NCBI RefSeq assembly: GCF_003752025.1
Contig: NZ_RJKR01000007.1
Location: forward strand, 248,001-312,000
Direction: 5' to 3'
DNA length: 64,000 nucleotides
Source: Curtobacterium sp. PhB115
GTDB lineage: Bacteria; Actinomycetota; Actinomycetes; Actinomycetales; Microbacteriaceae
The notes beneath the pieces were generated by a model. That model did not search any database and had not been told where the DNA came from. It worked only from the letters and a program-made list of their open reading frames with translations. Below, in pieces: positions 56,186 through 64,000 of the stretch. Both the position numbers and the translations under genes were made by a program. Numbering within the stretch: the first letter of the stretch is position 1; each line of letters starts with the position of its first letter.

Positions 56186-57277
56186 TCAGGTGGTCCGGAG
56201 CAGGTCCGCGACGTCCCCCAGGACGGCCTGCGGCTCGACCTCGTCGACGTAGGACGGGTCGTGCGCGCAGCGCTCGGCGGTCCAGCCGACCTGCGTGACG
56301 TCGATCCCGCACACGGGGCAGCGCGTCACGAAGGACAGGTGCACGCGGTGCCGCCCGCGGTCGAACGGGCCGGCGTTGATCACGTTGCCGAACCAGAAGA
56401 CGCCGACGGTCGGCGTCCCGACCGCGACGGCGAGGTGTCGCGGGCCCGAGTCGTCGCCGACCATGACGTCCGCGGCGGCGAGGACCGCCGGCAGCTCGGC
56501 GAGGGGCAGCGAGCCGGTCAGGTCGTGGACGTGGTGCTCGCTCGGTGTGCCGGCCAGCGCCTGCCGGATCGCCGTCGCGGCCGGCACGTCGGTGTCGTCG
56601 CCGACCAGCACCACGTCGTCGCCGGCGGCCAGGCGTGCCCGGGCGACCGCCGCGAACCGGTCGGGGCTCCAGCGTCGGCGCGGGTCGGTCGCGCCGGGGT
56701 GGATCGCGACGAGACGTCCGGAGACGCCGAGCCGTTCGCGGACCGCGGCCCGTTCGGCGGCGTCCACCCGCACCCGTGGGTCGAGCGTGACCGGAGCGGC
56801 CCCGGCGAGCGAAGCCACCTCGAGCGCCCGGAGCACCTCGTGCTGGTAGTAGACGTAGCGCACCCAGCGTTCGAGGGACTCAGCGTCCTCCGTCGCGGTG
56901 CCGACCGTGTGCCGCGCGCCGAGACGCAGCAGGAACGGGTTCGAGTTCCGGCCGCCGCCGTGCAGCTGCACCGCCAGGTCGAACCGCCCGGTCAGGCGTG
57001 CGAAGAAGTCGTCCTCGTCCGGGGCGCCGTCCCCCGCGTCACGGACCCCGGGCACGACCGGGAGCTCCTCGAACGCGTGCACCGCGTCCGTCCGCTCGGT
57101 CAGGATCGCAGCGGCCAGGGGCGCGCCGAGGAGGGTGATCCTCGCCTCCGGGTAGGCGCTGGCGAGCGCCTCGATCGCCGGGACCGCGAAGAGCAGGTCT
57201 CCCAGCCCACCACCGCGGAGCACCGCGATCTCCCGGACGTCCTCGAACCGTTCTCCGCCGTTGCCGATGCGCTGCAC
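56186..57277 (-). CDS. Glycosyltransferase family 9 (heptosyltransferase-like), third of three
   Basis: A 363-residue GT9. IAVLRGGGLGDLLFAVPAIEALASAYPEARITL at the N-terminus, VQLHGGGRNSNPFLL, AIHPGATDPRRRWSPDRF and VMVGDDSGPRHLAVAVGTPTVGVFWFGN at the donor site. C-terminal cysteines in TRCPVCGIDV and ERCAHD resemble the second GT9's Cys region. GTG at 57277 follows GGAGGG closely; a TAGACG box is 6 nt upstream. It is transcribed towards the SDR gene and divergent from the aldehyde dehydrogenase. Confidence 0.88.
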   Translation of the reverse strand: MQRIGNGGERFEDVREIAVLRGGGLGDLLFAVPAIEALASAYPEARITLLGAPLAAAILTERTDAVHAFEELPVVPGVRDAGDGAPDEDDFFARLTGRFDLAVQLHGGGRNSNPFLLRLGARHTVGTATEDAESLERWVRYVYYQHEVLRALEVASLAGAAPVTLDPRVRVDAAERAAVRERLGVSGRLVAIHPGATDPRRRWSPDRFAAVARARLAAGDDVVLVGDDTDVPAATAIRQALAGTPSEHHVHDLTGSLPLAELPAVLAAADVMVGDDSGPRHLAVAVGTPTVGVFWFGNVINAGPFDRGRHRVHLSFVTRCPVCGIDVTQVGWTAERCAHDPSYVDEVEPQAVLGDVADLLRTT

Positions 57278-57401
57278 CCCTCCCGTCTACCGGTCCGCGC
57301 CCGTGCGGGTCGCGAGGGATGGACGAGAAGCGCGACCCCGAGTCCGTGCCCAGGTGCCACCGAGGACCGTCTGACTCCCGCCCGCACTCCGGAAGGAACC
57401 C

Positions 57402-58826
57402 ATGACGCTCGCACCTGCTGTCCCCGACGTGACCACCGACGCCGACGCCATCGTGGTGACGGACCCGGTGAACGGCTCGATCGCCTCGACGGTGCGCCGT
57501 GCCTCCGAGGAGGACGTCCGGAACGCCGTCGCACGAGCCCGGGCATCCGCGTCGAGCTGGGCCCGCACGGCACCGGCCGAACGCGGTGCGCTGCTGCACG
57601 CCGCTGCCGAGCACGTCCGCGCGCACGCGCAGGAGCTCGCCGACCTGAACACCCGCGAGACCGGCAAGGTCCCGGGTGACGCGATCGGCGGGGTCGAGGC
57701 CGGCGTCGGCACCCTCGTGCAGTACGCCGAGCTCGGCCCGGTCCACCGTGGTGAGGCGCTCCGCGGCCAGTTCGGCGCCGCCGACTGGTCCCTCCCGCAC
57801 CCGCGCGGCGTCGTGCTCGCACTGACCCCGTGGAACGACCCGGTGGCCGTCGCCTGCGGCATGCTCGGCGCCGCGATCGTGACCGGCAACACCGTCGTGC
57901 ACAAGGGCAGTGAGCGGTCTCCCGCCACCATCGCCCGGCTGAACGCCCTGCTCGCCGAGGTCCTGCCGGACGGCGTGCTCATCGGCGTCGACGGCGACGC
58001 GACCACCGGTGAACTCCTGCTCGCCCAGGACGGCATCGACGTCTACGCGCACGTCGGCTCGACCGCCACCGGCGACCGGCTGGCCGAGGTGGCCGCCCGC
58101 ACCCGTGCGCACGTCATCCGTGAGAACGGGGGCAACGACGCGGTCGTCGTGGACGCCGACGTCGACCCGGACTGGGCCGCCGCGCAGGTCGCCCTCGGCG
58201 CCTTCGCCAACACGGGGCAGATCTGCACGAGCGTCGAGCGCGTCTACGTGCACCAGGACGTCGCCGAGCCCTTCGTCGCGGCACTCGTCGCCGAGGCCGA
58301 ACGGCGCACCGCCGCCCCGGCACGGGAGTACGGGCCGCTCGTCGACCACCGGCTCCGGTCCGTCGTGCAGTCGCACGTCGACGACGCGATCGCCCGCGGT
58401 GCCTCGGCCCGGGCCGGCGGTGTCACACCGGGCGGCCTCGGCAGCTTCTACCCGGCGACGGTCCTGACCGGCTGCACCGACGACATGACGGTGATGACCG
58501 AGGAGACCTTCGGGCCGATCGCGCCGATCCGTGTGGTGTCGGACTTCGACGAGGGGCTCCGACTCGCCGCCGCCGATCGGTACGGCCTCGCCGCCACGGT
58601 GCTGACGAACGACACCGCGCACGCGCTCCGGGCCGCGGCCGAACTGCCTGTCGGCACGGTGAAGATCAACGCGGTCTTCGGCGGCGCTCCCGGTGGCAGC
58701 GCACAGCCGCGCGGCGCCTCGGGTGCCGGTTTCGGGTACGGGCCGCACCTGCTCGACGAGATGACCACCTCGACCGTCGTCCACCTCGAGCCGGCACCCC
58801 GCGCCACCGCCGGAGGCGCGCGATGA
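57402..58826 (+). CDS. Aldehyde dehydrogenase family protein in the heptose locus
   Basis: A 474-residue NAD(P)-dependent aldehyde dehydrogenase. LTPWNDPVAV is the substrate/cofactor region, IRENGGNDAVVVD carries the catalytic glutamate (more usually ELGGNA), and ANTGQICTSVERVYV holds the catalytic cysteine. The C-terminal EETFGPIAPIR is standard. It is translationally coupled to the second HldE (ATGA overlap), so it may oxidise a heptose-derived aldehyde or a linked substrate. GGAAGGA precedes the ATG by 6 nt. Confidence 0.9.
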   Translation: MTLAPAVPDVTTDADAIVVTDPVNGSIASTVRRASEEDVRNAVARARASASSWARTAPAERGALLHAAAEHVRAHAQELADLNTRETGKVPGDAIGGVEAGVGTLVQYAELGPVHRGEALRGQFGAADWSLPHPRGVVLALTPWNDPVAVACGMLGAAIVTGNTVVHKGSERSPATIARLNALLAEVLPDGVLIGVDGDATTGELLLAQDGIDVYAHVGSTATGDRLAEVAARTRAHVIRENGGNDAVVVDADVDPDWAAAQVALGAFANTGQICTSVERVYVHQDVAEPFVAALVAEAERRTAAPAREYGPLVDHRLRSVVQSHVDDAIARGASARAGGVTPGGLGSFYPATVLTGCTDDMTVMTEETFGPIAPIRVVSDFDEGLRLAAADRYGLAATVLTNDTAHALRAAAELPVGTVKINAVFGGAPGGSAQPRGASGAGFGYGPHLLDEMTTSTVVHLEPAPRATAGGAR

Positions 58827-60322
58827 GCGTCGACGTCCGGCTGGTCCGCGACCTCGTCGCCATCGTCGACGACCGGGAGCCCCTCGTCGTCGTGATCGGT
58901 GACTGCATCCTCGACCGGTGGAGCGTCGGCGAGGCCGAACGGGTCTCGCGCGAGGCCCCGGCACCCGTCGTCCGGGTCACCGAGACCATCGCGGTGCCGG
59001 GCGGCGCGGCGAACACCGCCGTCAACGCGCGCGCACTCGGCGCCCGGGTCCGGATGGTCGGGCTGATCGGCGACGACGAGTCCGGCCGGGTCCTGCGCGA
59101 CCGACTCGACGCCGCCGGGGTCGACACCTCGTTCCTGGTGGAGATCCCCGGTGCCCGCACCACGACGAAGTCGCGGGTCGTCGGCGGTGACCGGGTGGTC
59201 GTCCGCGTGGACGAACTCGCCGCCACGCCCACCGCCGACCACGGTGACCGGCTCGCACAGTCCGTCGCACGGGCTCTCCGGTGCGCGGACGCCGCCGTCG
59301 TCTGCGACTACGGCCTCGGGGTGCTCGCCGATGACGTCGTCCCCGTGATCGACCGGGACCGCCCGGACGCGGTGGTCGTCGACGCGCACGACCTCAGCCG
59401 GTGGGCTCCGCTCCGCCCCGACCTCGTCACGCCGAACGCGGGTGAGGCCGCGGCGCTCCTCGGGCAGGAGCTCGGGACCGGCCCCGACCGCGCGTCGGTG
59501 GTCGTCGACGCCCGCACAGAGGTGCTCGCCCGCACCGGTGCCCGCGCCGCCGTCGTGACGCTGGACCGCGACGGCACGGTGCTGCTCGAGTCCGGAGACG
59601 ACCAGGGCTTCCGGACGCGTGCCGTCCCCGCCTCCGAGCAGCAGGCCTCCGGCGCCGGGGACACGTTCTGCGCGGCCGCGACCGTCGCCCTCGCCGTGCA
59701 CGCATCGCTCCGCGACGCCGTGGCCGTCGCGCAGGCCGCCGCCGACGTGGTCGTCCGCGAGGCCGGCACGTCGGTCTGCACGGCCGCCGCCCTGCTGGAC
59801 TCGGTGACCGCCCCCGCGGCCACCGTGGTCGACCACGACGAGCTCGCCGCCGCGGTCGCCGAGGCACGGCAGGCCGGACGCCGGGTCGTGTTCACGAACG
59901 GCTGCTTCGACGTCGTGCACCGCGGGCACACCACGTACCTGCGGCAGGCACGCGACCTCGGGGACCTGCTCGTCGTCGCGCTCAACGACGACGACTCGGT
60001 CCGCCGGCTCAAGGGCCCCGAGCGACCGATCAACCCGGCCGAGGACCGTGCCGGCGTGCTCGCTGCCCTGGCCTGCGTCGACCTGGTGACCGTCTTCGCG
60101 ACGGACACCCCGATCCCGCTCATCGAACGTCTCCGGCCCGAGGTCTACGTCAAGGGCGGCGACTACTCCCCCGAGATGCTGCGCGAGACCTCGGTCGTCC
60201 GTGCGTACGGCGGCGAGGTCGTCATGGTCGACTACGTCCCCGAGCACTCCACCACCGCCGTCGTCCGTCGCATCCGCGAGGCCGCAGCCGCGACACGACC
60301 CGAGCCCGACCAGGCACTGTGA
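58823..60322 (+). CDS. hldE: HldE-like heptose kinase/nucleotidyltransferase fusion, copy 2
   Basis: A 499-residue fusion and the more canonical copy. Kinase: VVVIGDCILDRWSVGEAERVS, VPGGAANTAVNARALGA (standard PGGAAN), VTPNAGEAAAL and ASGAGDTFCAAATV. Nucleotidyltransferase: VFTNGCFDVVHRGHTTYL, LNDDDSVRRLKGPERP and VYVKGGDYSPEML, all close to HldE. It would make heptose 1,7-bisphosphate and then activate heptose 1-phosphate with ATP, although CTP or GTP cannot be excluded by eye. It overlaps the ALDH gene by 4 nt. Confidence 0.9.
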   Translation: MSVDVRLVRDLVAIVDDREPLVVVIGDCILDRWSVGEAERVSREAPAPVVRVTETIAVPGGAANTAVNARALGARVRMVGLIGDDESGRVLRDRLDAAGVDTSFLVEIPGARTTTKSRVVGGDRVVVRVDELAATPTADHGDRLAQSVARALRCADAAVVCDYGLGVLADDVVPVIDRDRPDAVVVDAHDLSRWAPLRPDLVTPNAGEAAALLGQELGTGPDRASVVVDARTEVLARTGARAAVVTLDRDGTVLLESGDDQGFRTRAVPASEQQASGAGDTFCAAATVALAVHASLRDAVAVAQAAADVVVREAGTSVCTAAALLDSVTAPAATVVDHDELAAAVAEARQAGRRVVFTNGCFDVVHRGHTTYLRQARDLGDLLVVALNDDDSVRRLKGPERPINPAEDRAGVLAALACVDLVTVFATDTPIPLIERLRPEVYVKGGDYSPEMLRETSVVRAYGGEVVMVDYVPEHSTTAVVRRIREAAAATRPEPDQAL

Positions 60323-60440
60323 CCCGTCGGGAAGTCATACCCGGGTAGGGGGTGGTCGAGACCGGGGCGGGATGGCAGCCGCTCCGGCGCTCCGTAGCGT
60401 CGAACCCGTCGACGAGGTCCGTCGGCGGAGGGAGCCACCC

Positions 60441-61208
60441 GTGTTCGACCAGATCACCCCGCTCGTCCTCGAGCTGGCCGCGAGCCCGCTCGTCTTCCTG
60501 GTCCTCTTCGCCCTGTGCTTCGTCGACGGGTTCTTCCCGCCGGTGCCGAGCGAGTCCGCCCTCGTGGCGATCGCCGCCGTCGCCGCGACGTCCGGCCAGC
60601 CGGTGCTCGCCGGGGTCCTCGGCGCCGCCGCGCTCGGTGCGATCGCCGGGGACTCCGTCGCGTACTGGATCGGCCGTCGGATCGGACTCGACCGGCTCGC
60701 CCGGTCCCGTCGCCCTCGGATCGCCCGGGCCTTCGCGTTCGCCGAGCGGCAGATGCAGCGCCGCTCGGCGAGCCTCATCCTGGTCGGCCGGTACATCCCG
60801 GTCGGCCGCGTCGCGGTGAACATGACGGCCGGTGCGACGAAGCTGCCGTACCGGCGGTTCCTCGCGATCAGCGCGATCGCCGGTGTGGCCTGGTCGGCGA
60901 CCTCGGTCGGCATCGCCCTCGCCGCGTCGCAGGTGCTGCACGAGCCGATCGTCGCGGCCGGGGTCTCCGTCGTCGTGGCCGCCGGACTCGGCCTGGTGGT
61001 GGACCGCGTCGTCGGTAGAGTCAGCCGGAAGCGCGAGCAGGCTGCGGCGCGGACCGTGACCGCGAGCGCGAGCGCGGATTCCAGCTCGGCGCCGGCCGCC
61101 CGCACGGCGCCGGCCACCCGCACGGCACCGACCACCCGCACCGCACAGCGCACCGCACAGCGCACGGCACCGTGCACCGCCCCGACCGGAGAGACCGCCC
61201 GCCCGTGA
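60441..61208 (+). CDS. DedA family membrane protein
   Basis: A 255-residue membrane protein. VLFALCFVDGFFPPVPSE, GDSVAYWIGRRIG and ILVGRYIPVGRVAVNM are the DedA/SNARE-associated (VTT) features. DedA proteins recycle lipid carriers or lipids across the membrane. Its C-terminal 40 residues are a Thr/Ala/Arg low-complexity tail from 15- to 18-bp CGCACCGCA-type repeats. The GTG at 60441 has GGAGGGAG 6 nt upstream. Overlap with the kinase gene is GTGA. Confidence 0.9.
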   Translation: MFDQITPLVLELAASPLVFLVLFALCFVDGFFPPVPSESALVAIAAVAATSGQPVLAGVLGAAALGAIAGDSVAYWIGRRIGLDRLARSRRPRIARAFAFAERQMQRRSASLILVGRYIPVGRVAVNMTAGATKLPYRRFLAISAIAGVAWSATSVGIALAASQVLHEPIVAAGVSVVVAAGLGLVVDRVVGRVSRKREQAAARTVTASASADSSSAPAARTAPATRTAPTTRTAQRTAQRTAPCTAPTGETARP

Positions 61209-62434
61209 CCGACACACCGCACCGCCGCCGACCGACCTGGCTGCCCCTCGCCGCGGCCATCGGGTTCGTCGTCCTCGTGGTGTCGCTCTTCACCGTCGCG
61301 GCCCCCGTCACCGCCGTGTACTACGCGGTCCCGGTCGCCCTCGCGATGCTCGTCTCCGCCGTGCTCGCCGGCAGCATCGGCATCGCACCGTTCCTGCCCC
61401 GGACGGCAGCGGTCGCCCACCTCCTCGGTCTCGCGGCGCTCGGCTTCGTCACCGCGCCGAGCCCGACGGGCCCGTGGCCGATCCCCGTGACGGGCATCAT
61501 CGGCCTCAGCATGCTGCTCGTCGTCCTCGGCGTCCGGAGCACCTGGCGCACGACGGCCGTGGTCTGGGCCGCAGCAGCCGTGCTGCCCCTGTTCCTCGTC
61601 GCCGTGACGCCCGACCGGTGGGACCGTCCCGACGTCTGGGCGACGAGCTTCGTCGTCTCGGCCGGTGACACCCTGATCCTCGCCGCCGCCGCGGTCGTCA
61701 TCGGCCAGCGCCGGAGCATCCGACAGGAACTCGTCGCAGCACGTCGCGACGTCGAACTCGAGCAGGCACGTCGTCGCTCGGTCGAGGAGCGGTCCCGCAT
61801 CGCCCGAGAGCTCCACGACGTGGTCGCGCACAGCATGTCCGTCGTGCACATGCAGGCCGAGTCCGCGCCGTACCGGGTGGCCGACCTGCCCCAGGAGGCC
61901 CGCGCCGAGTTCGCCGCGATCGCCGAGACCTCCCGCACCGCCCTCCGCGAGATGCGGCAGCTCCTCGGCACCCTCCGAGGTGACGCCGACGCCGAGCGCG
62001 CCCCGCAGCCTCGGCTCACCGACCTCCCCGCGCTCGTGCAGGCCACCCGTGCTGCGGGCATCCCCGTGGACCTCCGGGTCGACGAGCTCCGTGGGGATGA
62101 CGACGTCGTCGACCGGCTCGCGCAGCTCACCGCGTACCGGGTCGTGCAGGAGGCGCTCGGCAACGTTGCCCGGCACGCGCCCGGCGCGTCCACCGTCGTG
62201 ACGGTCGGGAGGCACGGGTCGGCGCTCCGGGTCGAGGTCGCCAACGACGCGCCACCGTCCGGCACGGTCCCCGCTGCACCACCGGACGACGGCGGCTACG
62301 GACTCGCCGGGATGCGCGAGCGGGTCGCCGCCCTCGGCGGCACGATCGAGCACGGCCCCACGGCCGACGGCGGCTTCACGGTCGTGGTGACCCTGCCCGT
62401 CCGCGAACCGGCGGCCGACGGGAGGACGCGGTGA
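61205..62434 (+). CDS. Sensor histidine kinase (NarL/DesK-type)
   Basis: A 409-residue kinase with four to six N-terminal membrane helices (about residues 15-165), a HisKA_3 dimerisation helix with H204 in RIARELHDVVAHSM, and a HATPase domain with YRVVQEALGNVARHA and GGYGLAGMRERVAALGG. This is the typical actinobacterial two-component sensor with LuxR-type regulator. Start GTG at 61205 overlaps the DedA stop. Signal unknown. Confidence 0.93.
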   Translation: MTDTPHRRRPTWLPLAAAIGFVVLVVSLFTVAAPVTAVYYAVPVALAMLVSAVLAGSIGIAPFLPRTAAVAHLLGLAALGFVTAPSPTGPWPIPVTGIIGLSMLLVVLGVRSTWRTTAVVWAAAAVLPLFLVAVTPDRWDRPDVWATSFVVSAGDTLILAAAAVVIGQRRSIRQELVAARRDVELEQARRRSVEERSRIARELHDVVAHSMSVVHMQAESAPYRVADLPQEARAEFAAIAETSRTALREMRQLLGTLRGDADAERAPQPRLTDLPALVQATRAAGIPVDLRVDELRGDDDVVDRLAQLTAYRVVQEALGNVARHAPGASTVVTVGRHGSALRVEVANDAPPSGTVPAAPPDDGGYGLAGMRERVAALGGTIEHGPTADGGFTVVVTLPVREPAADGRTR

Positions 62435-63093
62435 TGCGGGTGATGGTGGTCGACGACCAACAGATGTTCCGGGTCGGACTGCGGGCGATCCTCCAGGCCC
62501 AGGACGACGTCGAGGTCGTCGGTGAGGCCGCCGACGGCGCCGAGGCCGTCGTCGAGGCGATCCGGCTGCAGCCGGACGTGATCCTGATGGACGTGCGGAT
62601 GCCGGAGCTGGACGGCATCGAGGCGACCCGGCGCATCACGGCCGCGCCCGCGGTCCGGCCGGTGCGCGTGGTGATGCTGACGACGTTCGACATCGACGAC
62701 TACGTGTTCGACGCGCTCCGGGCCGGTGCGAGCGGCTTCCTGCTGAAGGACGCCAGTGCCGAGGAGCTCGTGGCCGCCGTGCGGACCGTGGCGGGCGGCG
62801 AGGCACTGCTCTCCCCGCGCGTGACACGGCACCTGGTCGAGGCGTTCGTCGCCGGACCCGTGGCTGCGGCACCGCGGATGGAGGTGCTCGACGTCCTGAC
62901 CGACCGCGAGCGGGACGTGTTCATGCTCGTCGCCCGGGGCCGGTCGAACGGGGAGATCGCGGCGGACCTGTACATCGCGGAGCAGACCGTGAAGACCCAC
63001 GTCGGGAGGATCCTGGCGAAGCTGCAGCTCCGGGACCGCGTGCACGCCGTGGTGCTGGCCTACGAGACGGGGCTCGTCGGCCCGGCCGCGTGA
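62431..63093 (+). CDS. LuxR/NarL-type response regulator
   Basis: A 220-residue regulator. Receiver domain with VVDDQQMFRVGLRAIL and phospho-acceptor D54 in ILMDVRMPE, LTTFDIDDYVFDALRAGASGFLLKD, and a C-terminal LuxR helix-turn-helix (LTDRERDVFMLVARGRSNGE, EQTVKTHVGRILAKL). GTG 62431 and ATG 62434 are both possible starts; the GTG overlaps the kinase stop (GTGA). Forms a pair with the kinase; dedA may be part of the same operon. Confidence 0.95.
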   Translation: MMRVMVVDDQQMFRVGLRAILQAQDDVEVVGEAADGAEAVVEAIRLQPDVILMDVRMPELDGIEATRRITAAPAVRPVRVVMLTTFDIDDYVFDALRAGASGFLLKDASAEELVAAVRTVAGGEALLSPRVTRHLVEAFVAGPVAAAPRMEVLDVLTDRERDVFMLVARGRSNGEIAADLYIAEQTVKTHVGRILAKLQLRDRVHAVVLAYETGLVGPAA

Positions 63094-63184
63094 CGCGCCG
63101 CGCTCGTGCCCCGTCGCCTCGCCAGCAGCGTGTCGTGGGATCTCGTCAGCGGCGCGGGTCGCGGTGGGCAGGCGGCACCACAGA

Positions 63185-63228
63185 CGGACGGGAGGCCCGG
63201 TGCCAGCTGGCACCGGGCCTGCCGTCCG
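63185..63228. terminator. Bidirectional hairpin terminator between response regulator and dps
   Basis: A 20-bp stem with a single mismatch and AGCT loop. It combines the CGGACGG outer arm of the 56111 hairpin with the GGCCCGGTGCC inner arm of the 3478 hairpin. Convergent genes lie on both sides. Confidence 0.8.
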
Positions 63229-63242
63229 GAAGTGGTCGCGAC

Positions 63243-63770
63243 TCAGGCGGCGAGGTGCGCCTGCAGGAACCAGCGGTCCTTGGTGAGGCCGCGCTCGATC
63301 TCGATGGCGACGTCCTGGCTGTTGAGGTCGACCTCGTCGAGACCGTCGACGGCGCGGCGGACCTGCAGCAGCGCGGCGTCGATCTGGGCGATGACCTCGG
63401 TGATCGTGACGTCCGAGTTCTGGAAGCCCTGCGACAGCGGCGGGAGCGAGGTGTTCGCTGCGACGGTCGCGATGCGCGAGTCGACCGGCAGACCGAGGGC
63501 GACGATGCGCTCCGCGGCGGTGTCGGCGTACTCCTGGGCGTGCTCGACGATCTCGTCGAGGAGCTCGTGGACGCCGACGAAGTTGCGACCGCGGACGTGC
63601 CAGTGCGCCTGCTTGCCGTTGACGACGAGTGCCTCGAGGTCGATGACGACCGGGGCGAGGAACTGCGCGACCCCGGCAGCGAGCTCCGGCGTCGTCGAGA
63701 ACGGTGACGTGGTGGTGGTCGTCGTCGTGGTCGTGGTGCTGGCCTGGGTGGTGCTGCTCTGCGTGGTCAT
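63243..63770 (-). CDS. dps: Dps-family DNA-binding ferritin-like protein
   Basis: A 175-residue Dps. After an N-terminal tail of about 30 residues made mostly of Thr and Ser, the ferroxidase motif ALVVNGKQAHWHVRGRNFVGVHELLDEIVEHA is complete. AQEYADTAAERIVALG follows. It stores iron and protects DNA from peroxide. AGGAGGA lies 6 nt before the ATG. Upstream, CTTGC-N5-GCAAG (63862-63876) is a small inverted repeat in the promoter region. Confidence 0.94.
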   Translation of the reverse strand: MTTQSSTTQASTTTTTTTTTTSPFSTTPELAAGVAQFLAPVVIDLEALVVNGKQAHWHVRGRNFVGVHELLDEIVEHAQEYADTAAERIVALGLPVDSRIATVAANTSLPPLSQGFQNSDVTITEVIAQIDAALLQVRRAVDGLDEVDLNSQDVAIEIERGLTKDRWFLQAHLAA

Positions 63771-63906
63771 GTCGTTTCCTCCTGCATCGTGGCTACACCG
63801 GATCGCTGAGCCTGTCCTGACCAGCCCGGTGCTTCCGATGGACACAACCATGCCCGCTTCTCTTGCATGCCGCAAGGAAGAGCAGGCTGCCCTTACCCGG
63901 CCGAGA

Positions 63907-64000
63907 TCAGCCGATCAGGGTGTCGAAACCGGCGTCGGCGAGTTCGATCTGCACGACGGAACGCGCACGCTCGACCCAGGGGCTGTCGGTGCAGCCGATC
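63907..64000 (-). CDS. C-terminal end of an unidentified protein (partial, runs off right edge)
   Basis: Thirty codons of a minus-strand frame end in TGA at 63907-63909; the visible end is ELADAGFDTLIG. Base composition and codon use look coding, but the fragment is too short to assign to a family. It is upstream of dps on the same strand, about 137 bp away. Confidence 0.5.
   Translation of the reverse strand, partial: IGCTDSPWVERARSVVQIELADAGFDTLIG

Noticed and set aside
48069-60322. Contaminating Gram-negative LPS DNA
   Set aside because: Base composition, GTG starts, ATGA/GTGA overlaps and a TACCGT leaderless box match the flanks; the region is continuous with actinobacterial genes.

Overview
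The window is high-GC actinobacterial DNA. The gene order and families point to Microbacteriaceae, most likely Curtobacterium or a close relative. The actinobacterial signs are ctaE-qcrCAB for a bc1-aa3 supercomplex, the thrS-HIT-pdxST-yebC-ruvCAB-yajC-secDF-rel block, a HAIR element at a clp gene, frequent GTG starts, and many TANNNT boxes placed 6-7 nt before start codons as for leaderless mRNAs. The genus is an inference from gene content; no rRNA or tRNA gene was found to confirm it.

Layout. 1-3.4 kb: glycerol/dihydroxyacetone use (dhaK divergent from glpF-glpK) with two identical operator-like palindromes in the shared control region. 3.5-8.9 kb: trpD divergent from ctaE-qcrC-qcrA-qcrB. 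9.1-17.2 kb: mixed single genes (cyclic-nucleotide-type phosphodiesterase, Stealth sugar-phosphate transferase, a coupled SDR/GDSL/membrane trio, deoC, ROK kinase). 17.2-31.2 kb: a long minus-strand conserved block for stringent response, Sec secretion, Holliday-junction processing, PLP synthesis, threonyl-tRNA synthetase and adenine salvage. 31.3-36.5 kb: a micro-operon with a 23-codon ORF, a heat-shock-type Clp ATPase with a HAIR element and an ECF-type promoter, a YbaK deacylase, and a YidC pair. 36.6-47.6 kb: accessory region with an MFS exporter, an approximately 200-bp tandem repeat array, an LAYTG surface protein, Nudix, oxalate decarboxylase, alpha/beta hydrolase, universal stress protein and a secreted SGNH hydrolase that appears to start with CTG. 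48.1-60.3 kb: a heptose glycoconjugate locus. 60.4-64 kb: DedA plus a two-component system, Dps, and the end of an unidentified gene.

The most notable system is the 12-kb heptose locus. A Gram-positive-type genome carries a GmhA-like isomerase, a GmhB-like phosphatase, two complete HldE-like fusion proteins (kinase plus nucleotidyltransferase), three GT9 glycosyltransferases (two with heptosyltransferase-type cysteines), two GT4-type transferases, a short-chain dehydrogenase and an aldehyde dehydrogenase. Most of these genes are joined by 4-nt ATGA/GTGA overlaps. Together they could make a nucleotide-activated heptose, transfer it and perhaps oxidise it. There is no lipopolysaccharide here to receive it, so the product is unknown.

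Regulatory layers that can be read from the sequence include divergent leaderless promoter pairs (trpD/ctaE and SDR/deoC), a recurring terminator hairpin family at convergent gene ends, and dispersed intergenic repeats sharing a GTGCGA-CCTCG core.
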